From contig JBJDYV010000113.1 of assembly GCA_051867655.1 (NCBI GenBank), positions 1 through 64,000 of the forward strand: a stretch of DNA of 64,000 nt. Direction: 5' to 3'. This DNA is from JAJPXI01 sp051867655 (lineage in GTDB: Bacteria > Bacillota > Clostridia > Oscillospirales > Oscillospiraceae). The notes under the pieces were generated by a model, which did not search any database, was not told where the DNA came from, and was given only the letters and a program-made list of their open reading frames with translations. This document shows, one piece after another, positions 7,585 through 15,634 of this stretch (position 1 is its first letter; the number at the start of each line of letters is the position of its first letter). A program made the translations under genes and the position numbers.

Positions 7585-8718
7585 ATGGCCCGCAAAAAGG
7601 TGGAACGAAACATCTCTTATGATGACGTTCGGAAGAAATACTATGTCAATCTGGACTTCGGCATTGACCCGGAGACCGGGAAACAGATCAAGAAGTCCCA
7701 GACCTTCGATAAGCTGACGCAGGCCCGCGCGGCACTCCGGAAGCATGAGGCCGCCCGCGACGCGGGGCAGACCGTTCTCCCCAAGGAGATCACCGTCACG
7801 CAATGGCTGAACACCTGGATGAACGACGTGATTAAGCTCAGCCGGGCCACCACGACGGTCTATTCCTATCAGAAAATGATCGACAACCACATCACCCCGG
7901 CGATCGGCAGCGTGCCCCTTCAAAAGCTGACGCCCACCATGCTCCAGCAGTACTACGCCGCGAAGATCCGGGAGGGCAAGATCAGCAGCAACACAGTGCG
8001 CAAGCATCACGATCTGATGAACTCCGCCTTCCAGATGGCCGTCAAGCAGGGCTTGCTCCTGAGCAACCCCGCCGCCCATGTGGAAGCACCCGCCACCAAA
8101 CGGCCGGACATCAAGTATTACTCCCTGGAGCAGTTACAGACGCTGCTCAAACTCTCCGAGGGTACGCGGCTGGAGGTGCTGATCAAGCTGGCGGGACTGC
8201 TGGGCCTGCGCCGGGAGGAGATCATGGGCCTTACCTGGGACTGCGTGGATTTCGAGGGAAAAAAGATTAAAATCACCGAGGTGCGCACCATGGCGGGCAA
8301 CACGGTGGTGACCAAGGACCCCAAGACCTCCACCTCGGTCCGCACCCTGTACATGACCGAGGACATTGAAGACCTGCTGAAACGGGAAAAGGAAAAGCAG
8401 GAGAGCTACAAGCAGGCCCTTGGAGACGGCTACCAGGACAGCGGCTATGTGTTCACCCACGAGGACGGCCGCCCTGTCCGCCCCAACTACGCCTCGGACC
8501 TGTTCAAGAAGTTTATTGAGGACAACGACCTCCCGCCTCTGACCCTCCACGGCCTGCGCCACAGCTTCGCCAGCATCGCCAACTCCAAGGGTATCCCCAT
8601 GTACGACATCGGCAAGGCCCTGGGCCACAGCTCGCCGTCTACGACGAGCGAGATTTATATGCATCTGATGGACCAGGACCATAAGGGGATGTTAAATAAG
8701 ATGTGGAGTAAAAAATAG
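7585..8718 (+). CDS. int: Tyrosine-type site-specific integrase
   Basis: A 377-residue phage/ICE integrase. It has an N-terminal arm-binding AP2-like region, a SAM-like core-binding domain (about 70-165) and a C-terminal catalytic domain. The catalytic set is complete: Arg209 (GLRREE), a Lys near 244-247, His322-x-x-Arg325 (HGLRH), His348 (LGHSS) and Tyr358 (EIYMHL). Its closeness to the ssrA 3' end suggests that it recombines there. It converges with the excisionase gene across a hairpin. Confidence 0.95.
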   Translation: MARKKVERNISYDDVRKKYYVNLDFGIDPETGKQIKKSQTFDKLTQARAALRKHEAARDAGQTVLPKEITVTQWLNTWMNDVIKLSRATTTVYSYQKMIDNHITPAIGSVPLQKLTPTMLQQYYAAKIREGKISSNTVRKHHDLMNSAFQMAVKQGLLLSNPAAHVEAPATKRPDIKYYSLEQLQTLLKLSEGTRLEVLIKLAGLLGLRREEIMGLTWDCVDFEGKKIKITEVRTMAGNTVVTKDPKTSTSVRTLYMTEDIEDLLKREKEKQESYKQALGDGYQDSGYVFTHEDGRPVRPNYASDLFKKFIEDNDLPPLTLHGLRHSFASIANSKGIPMYDIGKALGHSSPSTTSEIYMHLMDQDHKGMLNKMWSKK

Positions 8719-8744
8719 CCCCCAGAGCGTATCGCTCCGGGGGC
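8719..8744. terminator. Hairpin between convergent int and xis
   Basis: CCCCCAGAGCG / CGCTCCGGGGG with loop TAT and one mismatch, directly after the integrase stop. There is no T-run, so it may be a weak bidirectional terminator. Confidence 0.5.
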
Positions 8745-8751
8745 CACATTC

Positions 8752-8925
8752 TCAGGCACATGACTCGCTTGTCTGGCTCAGGTACTCGTCCACAGCCTTC
8801 CGCGGAATGCGGTAGACCCGCCCCACGCGGACACTCTTGATCGTGCCGTCGTGGACGAGCCGGTAGGCGTTGTTGATGCCCACGCGGAGCAGCTCGGCTA
8901 ACTCCTTGACGGTAATAATTTCCAT
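8752..8925 (-). CDS. xis: Excisionase / MerR-like helix-turn-helix protein
   Basis: A 57-residue DNA-binding protein with the excisionase-family pattern TVKELAELLRVG ... AYRLVHDG ... VGRVYRIPRKAVDEYL. It is expected to steer the integrase towards excision. I chose the ATG at 8925 because AAAGGAG stands 8 nt upstream; an ATG at 8946 is in frame but lies before that ribosome site. Confidence 0.85.
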   Translation of the reverse strand: MEIITVKELAELLRVGINNAYRLVHDGTIKSVRVGRVYRIPRKAVDEYLSQTSESCA

Positions 8926-8938
8926 GTTTTCATCTCCT

Positions 8939-9193
8939 TTATTCATTGCGCGGCAGCTTACTGCCGGTGTACACTTGACCCATGGTCAGGTGCTCAGGGA
9001 TCGCCCGGTCGAGCGGAGCAATGTCCCAGAGATGGTCGATTGCGGCCTCCTCAGCCCGTGCTTCAATGTCGAATTTCTTGATCATGCAGGGGGAAAAGAA
9101 ATAGTGATCCCGGCAGAAAACGGCCTGGCTGTAGTTGCGCGTGATCATAGTTCCGTTGGAAGCGAATACTGCATATGTGCGTCCTTTCCGCAT
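8939..9193 (-). CDS. Small hypothetical protein of the integrative element
   Basis: An 84-residue protein with no motif I recognise. It contains several aromatic and acidic residues (SQAVFCRDHYFF, EEAAIDHLWDI). It lies between the helicase and excisionase genes on the same strand with almost no spacing (5 nt from the helicase stop, and its stop overlaps the xis ribosome site), so translation is probably coupled. Its role is unknown. Confidence 0.6.
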   Translation of the reverse strand: MRKGRTYAVFASNGTMITRNYSQAVFCRDHYFFSPCMIKKFDIEARAEEAAIDHLWDIAPLDRAIPEHLTMGQVYTGSKLPRNE

Positions 9194-9198
9194 TGTCT

Positions 9199-10878
9199 TT
9201 ACCTCTCTTCAACGAGGGTGATACCCTCAATGTAACTGGTGGGATTGGACGTGCCGTCCCGCCGTATCCGGCGCTTGATCGTGCCGTAGAGCTGCTGCGC
9301 GGCTTGCGCAAAAAGATGGGAAAAAAGGTTGAGAGGGATCTCGAAATAGGACTGTTGAAAGAGCTTGTGTGCGTCAGCAGTGAAGATCCCCTTCGCCGGG
9401 TCACACCGGAAGCTGGTGCGCACGAAAGCAAAGATGCAGGAGGCGGGATCCATTTCAGTATTGCAGCCAAGGCCTGTTGTAACCACCTCGTTCAGCGGGA
9501 AATCTCCGGAGAACTTATAATGGCGATTGACGAGTCTGAAGTAGGCTTGGATGCCGTAGTAGGCGATGGCGTCCAATTCCAACTTGAAACAGTCCATTAG
9601 ATGGGGGTCCCGCTGCTCTTTCGGGACAGAGAAGCGGAAGGGAATGACGACCAGACGGTCGGTGAGCGCATCATCCTGATGCTTGGTGATGAGCGGATGG
9701 TTGGAAGCAAGAATGAACTTGGCCGTACAACGAAATTTTGCCCGCCTTTGGTACTTCACGTCGGCCGAGACAAGATCGTTACCGGACAACTGTTTGAGCA
9801 CACTGGTAGATTTTGTATCTAAAGGACCAGAAGGAAGGTCAGGAGAGATACAAAGGGCCTTTCCAACCAGCTCAGAGGCGGCAAACTTGTCGCCCAGCAC
9901 ATGAACATCAAGCGCAGCTACCGCGTCAAGTGGAAAGAAGTTTTCAATGAGGGAGGACAGCAATGACTTTCCAGAATTTGGAACTCCCTGAAGAGGAAAA
10001 ATCACTTTTCCCCCCAGATCCGGTACAAGGCAATACCCTATCATCTCCCAAATCCTTTGAGCCAGGAGAGAATCGCCGCCGGTTACCTGTGCCAGAAAAG
10101 CCGAAAAGACAGGGCAGTCGAGGGCATCGCTCCTGTAGGAGCAGCACAGGCTGTACGTCGTAAAGAAAGCGGGGGAGTGAGGGTGCAGCTGCCGCGTTGC
10201 CAAGCTCAAAACGCCGTTTTGAAAAGAGACGATGCTTTGAGAGACGTCTTCAACTGTGCGCAGAATACGCGGCTCCAGAAGGAGCAGGTCATAAACTGCC
10301 CGAAGATGTCCAGGGGTGCCCACACACTCTACCGCGTCACGACAATGGCTGACGATCAACCTTTGAGCCTCTTCGGGGGACAGAAGCTGGTAGCGAGCTC
10401 CCTGGTAAATGTACAGATTACAATCTACAACGCAGAGCGTTAGCAGCTGCAAAACCTCGGACATCGTTTCGTACGGCGTAGGCTTCTGTCCGCCACTCCA
10501 AACAGGTTTTAAACCAGGCTTCGGATTAGGCCCGGGCGGTTTGTCCTGCAAGGGCAGCGGGGGCGCTCTTAAGATGTCGAGAGAGGCCTCGTGTTCAGCC
10601 GGAGTGACCGGAGGACTGCCGCCAACACTCGCCTCCGGATCAATATCCGGGAAAGCCAGGGTGTTGATGAAGGACGGGAGGATCCGGGCAAGTCCATCTT
10701 TAGTGGGTGGAACTTCATCCGGAGGGATCTCCTCAAAAAACTCCATCGGATCAATTGTTCCGTCCGGGGGCGGCGGCATCTTGAGCGGACGGAAAAAGAT
10801 CATGGGATCGATCAGCTTCTCACCTCCAGTGTTGATGGTGTTTTTGGACTCATTGGGATCTTCGTGAGTTTTGTACAA
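9199..10878 (-). CDS. D5/P4-type phage-plasmid helicase (primase C-terminal family)
   Basis: About 560 residues. A Pro-rich N-terminal region is followed by a D5_N-like segment and an SF3 helicase ATPase core with Walker A GVPNSGKS (about residues 298-305) and the sensor-type block AKFILASNHPL. Such proteins start replication of phage, plasmid or satellite elements. No catalytic primase motif is evident in the N-terminal part. The ribosome site AGGAGG abuts a GTG at 10887, which is too close; a TTG at 10878 has 8 nt spacing and I take it as the start. A replication gene suggests that the element replicates after excision. Confidence 0.85.
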   Translation of the reverse strand: MYKTHEDPNESKNTINTGGEKLIDPMIFFRPLKMPPPPDGTIDPMEFFEEIPPDEVPPTKDGLARILPSFINTLAFPDIDPEASVGGSPPVTPAEHEASLDILRAPPLPLQDKPPGPNPKPGLKPVWSGGQKPTPYETMSEVLQLLTLCVVDCNLYIYQGARYQLLSPEEAQRLIVSHCRDAVECVGTPGHLRAVYDLLLLEPRILRTVEDVSQSIVSFQNGVLSLATRQLHPHSPAFFTTYSLCCSYRSDALDCPVFSAFLAQVTGGDSLLAQRIWEMIGYCLVPDLGGKVIFPLQGVPNSGKSLLSSLIENFFPLDAVAALDVHVLGDKFAASELVGKALCISPDLPSGPLDTKSTSVLKQLSGNDLVSADVKYQRRAKFRCTAKFILASNHPLITKHQDDALTDRLVVIPFRFSVPKEQRDPHLMDCFKLELDAIAYYGIQAYFRLVNRHYKFSGDFPLNEVVTTGLGCNTEMDPASCIFAFVRTSFRCDPAKGIFTADAHKLFQQSYFEIPLNLFSHLFAQAAQQLYGTIKRRIRRDGTSNPTSYIEGITLVEER

Positions 10879-10970
10879 TTTGCTCACCTCCTAATGCCAC
10901 TGTACACCAAATCTGCGCTGAAACATAGGACGTAAAAATCCAGGAGGCGGTTGAAAGAGAAAAGCGCCCG

Positions 10971-11522
10971 TCAAAATAGATATGACGGGCGCTTCAATAA
11001 TGTTGCTGAATCAAGACCTTCTTTATTCTCCTTGATTGCGTTTTTTCGGGCAGTCGCTACAACGCGGCGGAGATAGGCCAATGGCAATGTATCGTGTGCG
11101 GCCAAAGGAGTGTATAAGTCGAGGATATAATTACAACATGAGTTTGCGTTATTGAAATCTGGCTCAATATTAAGAGGTAAGAGGCTTTCGATAATGGGAT
11201 AGTCGTTTTTAAAAAAGCCCGCGGCGGCAGAAAAATCGGTGTCTGTCCATGACGGCTGATCTTTTGGGTTTTTAAGATTATCTAAAAGACAAAGTATCTC
11301 TTCGAGAGTTTCTCGCCACAAGGCGTTTTTTCGATGTGACCAATTGAAAACATTTGCATCTTGGCTAAACAAGCATTTTATTGTACTGTCATAGTCGAGA
11401 ATATCAAAGTTTTCAACTGTGATGGGGTCATTGCTGCAGGAACTTGGTGCTGTGTATCGGCCCCAATAGGAGACAGCTTCCAATGGTATTTTGGTACCTC
11501 TTGGTATGTTGTGAAATTTCAT
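10971..11522 (-). pseudogene. Hypothetical protein, probably N-terminally truncated
   Basis: The listed ATG gives 183 residues, but there is no ribosome site. The same frame stays open upstream to about 11610 with protein-like codons (…YKYETAYHFYLNAKLAQ) and no start codon, right up to the end of a truncated recombinase gene. It therefore looks like the 3' part of a gene whose 5' end was lost. GC is lower than in its neighbours. No domain is recognised. A 35 bp stretch of it (11367-11401) recurs at 51747-51781. Confidence 0.55.
11367..11401 (+). repeat. 35 bp direct repeat, copy 1
   Basis: Matches 51747-51781 at 33 of 35 positions in the same orientation, 40.4 kb apart. Here it lies inside the truncated hypothetical gene. 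Confidence 0.8.
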
Positions 11523-11610
11523 GTATTGAGCAAGTTTGGCGTTAAGATAAAAATGATAGGCTGTTTCATACTTGTAAAGTTGTATGCATGCAGCTACATA
11601 CTCCCGGTCA

Positions 11611-11970
11611 TTAGTTATTCAACTGCTTCTGGATCGCTCGCTCTGTCAACGGGAAGATAGCTGCATCGGCAGCAATCCCATGATCAAGGCAATAGCACCG
11701 GATGAACTGGTACAGTGCCAGCGGTACGGTAAAAACACGGGACTTTCCCGTTTTCTGCTCGGTAATCGCCAGGCGGTACCGCTCACCATCCCGGACGATG
11801 TCGGACAGGCGCAGGCGGATGATATCGGAGATCCGCAATCCAAGATTGGCCTCCAGCATCAGCGCCGTCGCCACGCGCTCGTTGGGGCGGCATCCGGTAA
11901 AGCCCCGTTTCATTGTTGTGATGATCTCTTTGTACTGCTCCGTGGTCAGGGCGACCGTGCGCTTATTCAA
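11611..11970 (-). pseudogene. Tyrosine recombinase, C-terminally truncated
   Basis: A 119-residue fragment starting at a TTG (11970) with AGAGGTG upstream. It holds only the first half of a recombinase catalytic domain: the Arg box (LGLRISDIIRLRLSDI) and the Lys hairpin (TEQKTGKSRVFTV). It stops before the His-x-x-Arg, Gly-His and Tyr motifs, so it cannot be an active recombinase. The fragment is fused end to end with the truncated gene at 10971-11522, which marks a deletion or rearrangement joint at about 11610. Confidence 0.75.
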
Positions 11971-12158
11971 CGGTGTTTCACCTCTTTCCGCAGGTCAAAA
12001 TTACGAACTTTAAGAGAGGAAATAACGAACTTTTGCCCGGTTCTCTCCCAAAACCTTGGAAATACTCGGTTTTTATGTTCGTATTTCTTTCCTTATCCGA
12101 ACTTTTGATTTTTTCTCATATCTGGTGTCACGATTACAAACGATAAATACGCTCGAAC

Positions 12159-12195
12159 TTGACAGTCGCATATAATTGTAGTACTATTGTACTAC
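12159..12195 (+). promoter_or_regulatory. Toxin-antitoxin promoter with operator palindrome
   Basis: TTGACA (12159-12164), 17 bp spacer, TACTAT (12182-12187). A perfect inverted repeat GTAGTAC-TATT-GTACTAC (12178-12195) covers the -10, which fits autorepression by the encoded antitoxin or complex. Confidence 0.7.
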
Positions 12196-12210
12196 AAGGA
12201 GGTCGTTACT

Positions 12211-12519
12211 ATGGCTATGGATTCCACGATGCAGATCAGAATGAACAGTGATCTCAAAGCACAGGTCGAAGAGCTTTACCGCAGCCTTGGGACTTCGTTT
12301 GCAGAGGCGGTCCGAATCTTCGCCCAGCAAAGCCTCCGGGAGGGCGGTATGCCTTTCCGCCCCACGCTGAAAACCTGGGATGAGATGACCGCCGAAGACA
12401 TCGACCGCAAGCTGACGAAAAGTGAAGCAGATCTGGCCGCAGGCCGTGTGTATTCCCAGGCAGAACTGGATACTCGAATGAGAGCGAGGTTTGCCCATGG
12501 AACAGATACAGCGGTATAA
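12211..12519 (+). CDS. RelB/DinJ family antitoxin
   Basis: A 102-residue protein with an N-terminal ribbon-helix-helix (TMQIRMNSDLKAQVEELYRSLG) typical of DinJ/RelB antitoxins, followed by a toxin-binding tail. It should neutralise the downstream RelE-type toxin and repress its own promoter through the palindrome on the -10. The ATG at 12211 follows AAGGAGGTCGTTACT. It overlaps the toxin gene by 23 nt, which couples their translation. It may help to keep the integrated element. Confidence 0.9.
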   Translation: MAMDSTMQIRMNSDLKAQVEELYRSLGTSFAEAVRIFAQQSLREGGMPFRPTLKTWDEMTAEDIDRKLTKSEADLAAGRVYSQAELDTRMRARFAHGTDTAV

Positions 12520-12808
12520 CATCGCTTACACCGAAACAGCCATCCTGGATATGGAGGAAAAGGCGGATTATATTGCATACGAGCTTCGCGATATTTCCCT
12601 TGCCGAAACATGGTATCTGCGGTTGAGAGATGCCATTCAACAGGAGCTGTCTACCTTCCCGTTCAAGTATGGGTTATACAACAGAGCACCTTGGGATGAG
12701 AAGGGAATTCGTCTGATGCTGTTTCGCAACGATGTGATCCTGTACAGCGTTGATGAACACAAAACTCTCCGTGGAGTTCTTCCATTTCCGCAATGGCCTG
12801 TGCTATAA
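12497..12808 (+). CDS. RelE/ParE family toxin
   Basis: A 103-residue small basic protein with the RelE/ParE fold pattern (YTETAILDMEEKADYIA ... LRLRDAIQQELSTFP ... RLMLFRNDVILYSVDE). RelE members cut mRNA on the ribosome and ParE members act on gyrase; the sequence does not decide which. I chose the ATG at 12497 because GCGAGG is 7 nt upstream; a TTG at 12491 is in frame but less well placed. Confidence 0.88.
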   Translation: MEQIQRYNIAYTETAILDMEEKADYIAYELRDISLAETWYLRLRDAIQQELSTFPFKYGLYNRAPWDEKGIRLMLFRNDVILYSVDEHKTLRGVLPFPQWPVL

Positions 12809-13050
12809 TGGGCAGGAAGCCATTGCTTTGAATTCCTTTCATATTGCTCCTTTCTACTGGGTTGTTTGGTCGCTATTCAGTATAAAGGATTTGAAAGGTT
12901 TCGGTAATGGCTTTTTCTATTGAGCTAACTTTGGCTTTTTCTGCTGGACTCCCTGAGGTTGTTTCAGCTGGGCCCGAACACATTGGACGAACATCTACTT
13001 TTTCAAGGGCGGCTTTGCCGTCCGGGTTCCGCTCTGATGTCAAAACAGAA
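12809..13050. other. Intergenic stretch without recognised genes
   Basis: No convincing gene is seen. An open frame crosses it from 12907 on the + strand but runs through the terminator at 13051-13092 and opposite a better minus-strand reading, so I reject it. Confidence 0.5.
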
Positions 13051-13092
13051 AATGAGAGTCAAGGTCATCAAAAACCTTGGCTCTCATTTTTT
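13051..13092. terminator. Bidirectional terminator hairpin
   Basis: AATGAGAGTCAAGGT / ACCTTGGCTCTCATT with a short A-rich loop and T-run TTTTTT on the + strand. On the minus strand it follows the stop of the 13099-13314 reading frame. Confidence 0.8.
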
Positions 13093-13098
13093 GTTGCC

Positions 13099-13314
13099 TT
13101 AATCGGCCTCCTGCTGGTTCAGCCACGCCTCGAATACCGCCTGGTCTTCCTCGCTGTCATAATACTTGCGGATTTCGAAAAGCAAATGCCTTGCAAAGGA
13201 ATTAATGATCGACTGCGGCAGTTCAGTGTCAAACTTAGAGGCGATGGAGGGGACGGCATTTGATACAGACCTGGGCCAAATATTTTGCCATGTTATGGAC
13301 GTGAAATGATACAC
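13099..13314 (-). pseudogene. Fragment of a mobile-element hypothetical protein
   Basis: A 71-residue reading frame without a ribosome site. Its C-terminal part (ELPQSIINSFARHLLFEIRKYY, then QAVFEAWLNQQEAD) resembles the end of small acidic proteins often carried on Clostridia integrative elements. The first ~20 residues look unrelated, so the 5' end is probably lost. It marks the right end of recognisable mobile-element genes near ssrA. Confidence 0.45.
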
Positions 13315-13488
13315 AATGGAATAACAGCCAAAGGTGATTCATTTGGCGCATGAGCCTATGTTTTATTGTAATTTTACAAGTTTGTTGTTTGTCTGTAGAA
13401 TGAAATTTGCAGAGGGAACGCCTGCCCGGGAGCCTGATGTGCTGCGAACGGGAGGAAACGCGTTTCGGTGAGTACATCAAGGCCGCTG

Positions 13489-13524
13489 AAGAAGAAAAAT
13501 GCGTCCGGGCCGGACGGCCCGGAC
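13489..13524 (-). terminator. Terminator of the LysR gene
   Basis: On the minus strand GTCCGGGCC-GTCC-GGCCCGGAC is followed by a T-rich tract (GCATTTTTCTTCTTC), just after the LysR stop at 13536. Confidence 0.8.
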
Positions 13525-13535
13525 GGAGGACCGGG

Positions 13536-14471
13536 TTAGTTCGGAGACTTGTAAACACTGGAAAAGAACTCCTCGGCCAGGTCCACGAAGGGAAGGGTCA
13601 GGGCGTTGCTGGGATTTTTGCGCCAGACCAGCGCGATGCCGTCCGATGTATCTTTCAGAGGGAAAAACTTAATGTTGGTTTGGTCAGGAACCAAAAGAAA
13701 TTCATTTGCCATGATCACGCCGTTCCCTTGGTGCAAGGCAAAGGACAAGGAGGCATTGTTGCTGACATAGGAGTGGATCTTGGGCTGGATACCATGCTGC
13801 TGAAACAGAGAGATGACCGTGGAGGAATAGCTGCTGCTGGCCACCGTGGACAGAAGGATAAGAGGCTCGTCCTTCAGATCTTCAATGGTGAGAGAGGTGC
13901 GGTGGAACAGGGGATTGGACTTATGGATGTAGGCACCCCAGGCGGTGTCGTAGACGATTCGCCAATCCAGAAGGCTGTTGTCCAGCCCGCTGATCTCATG
14001 GGCCATGATAAAAGCCAGATCCACCGCGTCCCGGTAAATGCTGTTGATGGCCCAGGCCGCGTCGGTCTGCTCAATATTCAGGGTGACATCCGGATATAAC
14101 TGGCTGAACCGGTCCATGATGGGGAAGAGATAGCGGGTCTTATCCGCACCCCTGTCGTCGCAGATGGTAAGAGTATTTTCCCGGTGATCGTGGATATCCT
14201 GGGCGTTTCGGATCGATTCCTCGATCTGCTCCGTCAGGTTTGACCAGGACGAGGCCAACGCACTCCCGGCGGCGGTGAGCATGACCCGCTGCTTTTCACG
14301 GGTGAACAGACTGATGCCCAGTTGGTTCTCCAGCAGGGCGATGGTCCGACTGACCATGGGCTGTGTTGTGTTCAGGTACTTGGCGGCTACAGAAAAGTTT
14401 TCAAAACGGGCGGCCGCCTGAAACGTCATGATTTGAGAAAGTGTCAGGTTCATCAGATTTACATATTTCAT
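13536..14471 (-). CDS. LysR-family transcriptional regulator of the sugar operon
   Basis: A 311-residue LTTR with an N-terminal winged helix-turn-helix (ENFSVAAKYLNTTQPMVSRTIALLENQLG, about residues 24-52) and a periplasmic-binding-like effector domain. It is transcribed away from the ten-gene dehydrogenase/kinase/transketolase operon that starts 90 bp away, the classical LysR arrangement, so it probably controls that operon. The ATG at 14471 follows GGGGGAG; a second Met lies a few residues inside. The effector is unknown. Confidence 0.92.
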   Translation of the reverse strand: MKYVNLMNLTLSQIMTFQAAARFENFSVAAKYLNTTQPMVSRTIALLENQLGISLFTREKQRVMLTAAGSALASSWSNLTEQIEESIRNAQDIHDHRENTLTICDDRGADKTRYLFPIMDRFSQLYPDVTLNIEQTDAAWAINSIYRDAVDLAFIMAHEISGLDNSLLDWRIVYDTAWGAYIHKSNPLFHRTSLTIEDLKDEPLILLSTVASSSYSSTVISLFQQHGIQPKIHSYVSNNASLSFALHQGNGVIMANEFLLVPDQTNIKFFPLKDTSDGIALVWRKNPSNALTLPFVDLAEEFFSSVYKSPN

Positions 14472-14561
14472 CTTGCACTCCCCCTGCTGTCTTTTAAATT
14501 CAGTATAACACACAATAAAATCCCGTGCAATCTTACTGCTGCGGAAAATGGAGGAATTGAC
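14472..14561. promoter_or_regulatory. Divergent LysR / operon control region
   Basis: The 90 bp gap between divergent starts is AT-richer than its surroundings and includes TTTAAATTCAGTATAACAC, with a TATAAC -10-like box. LysR sites are expected here; I cannot fix a T-N11-A box with certainty. Confidence 0.45.
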
Positions 14562-15623
14562 ATGAGAGCTTTTTGTACATCCCACATTACGGACGAATAC
14601 CTTGACCTCCTGCAGGAGCATATGGAGGTGCGCTGCGGCGGGAATCCGGCTCAGCGGATCTATCTGACGAAGGAGGAACTGATTGAGGCATTGCAGGGCG
14701 TCGATATTCTGATTGTCTCCTACGAAAAGATCGATGAGGAAGTGATCCGCCGCTGCCCCGATTTGAAGCTGATCGCCAGCGAGCGGGACGGCCCCGAGGA
14801 AAATGTGGACATTGCGGCGGCCACCCGGGCAGGCATTCCGGTTGTGCACAGCCTGGGGAGGTGTATCAAGCCGGTGGCGGAGCACACATTTATGCTGATG
14901 CTTGCCCTCAATCGTCGGTTGCTGTTCAGTTCCAGGTGTGTCCGTGAGGGCTGGTGGGACACCCAAAAGCCGGAACAGTTTAAGAAACTGCTCATGGTAA
15001 CAGAGCATGGGCTGGGCCTTCTGGATGGAAAGACCCTGGGAATTGCGGGGCTCGGCCGGAACGGACGGGAGATCGCCCGGAGGGCGCTGGCCTTCGGAAT
15101 GAAGGTGGTGGGTTATGATCCCTATGTCGACCCGAAGGCGATGGCGGAGATGGGGATCGAGACAGCGGGCTTGGACGAAGTCATGGCTGCCGCTGACTTC
15201 TTCTGCGTCATGGCCCGGGTCACGCCGGAAACGGTAGGGATGATCGGAGCCCGTGAAATTTCTCTGATGAAGCCGACCGCCTGTTTTATTAACACGGCGC
15301 GCTCGGCCCTGGTGGATGAAGACGCGCTCTTCAACGCCCTGAAGGAAAACCGCATTCGCGCCGCGGCGCTGGACGTGTATTCCGAAGAGCCTTTGCCTCA
15401 GGACAGCCGCTGGTTTGAAATCGAAGAGGACCGGCTGATCCTGACGCCCCATCAGGGCGGACTCTGTGTGGAGCGGGACGCGATCCACTCCGAGGAGCTT
15501 ACACGGTACATCTTGCAGTACCTGGAAGGGGAAATCCCGGCGAGCGTCATGGACCGCAGCGTAGTTCAGAGCCCGGGCTTTCAGGACCGGGGCGGAAAAC
15601 TGCTGGGGATCGAAAGAACATGA
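14562..15623 (+). CDS. D-isomer-specific 2-hydroxyacid dehydrogenase
   Basis: A 353-residue NAD-dependent oxidoreductase of the SerA/phosphoglycerate dehydrogenase family. The Rossmann motif GLGRNGREIA is central, and the catalytic set Arg (NTARSALVDEDAL), Glu (YSEEPLPQ) and His (LTPHQGG) is present. It should interconvert a 2-hydroxy acid and a 2-keto acid. The ATG at 14562 has GGAGG 7 nt upstream. It opens the operon. Membership in a sugar operon makes a sugar-acid substrate more likely than phosphoglycerate. Confidence 0.88.
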   Translation: MRAFCTSHITDEYLDLLQEHMEVRCGGNPAQRIYLTKEELIEALQGVDILIVSYEKIDEEVIRRCPDLKLIASERDGPEENVDIAAATRAGIPVVHSLGRCIKPVAEHTFMLMLALNRRLLFSSRCVREGWWDTQKPEQFKKLLMVTEHGLGLLDGKTLGIAGLGRNGREIARRALAFGMKVVGYDPYVDPKAMAEMGIETAGLDEVMAAADFFCVMARVTPETVGMIGAREISLMKPTACFINTARSALVDEDALFNALKENRIRAAALDVYSEEPLPQDSRWFEIEEDRLILTPHQGGLCVERDAIHSEELTRYILQYLEGEIPASVMDRSVVQSPGFQDRGGKLLGIERT

Positions 15624-15634
15624 GGAGGGGAAAT

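Noticed and set aside
12907..13263. Possible + strand gene of 118 codons
   Set aside because: It crosses a strong terminator hairpin and opposes a better minus-strand protein remnant; no ribosome site.
13536..15488. A 650-codon minus frame extending the LysR gene back across the divergent dehydrogenase
   Set aside because: The extra part is antisense to the hydroxyacid dehydrogenase; the LysR start at 14471 has a ribosome site and the normal length.
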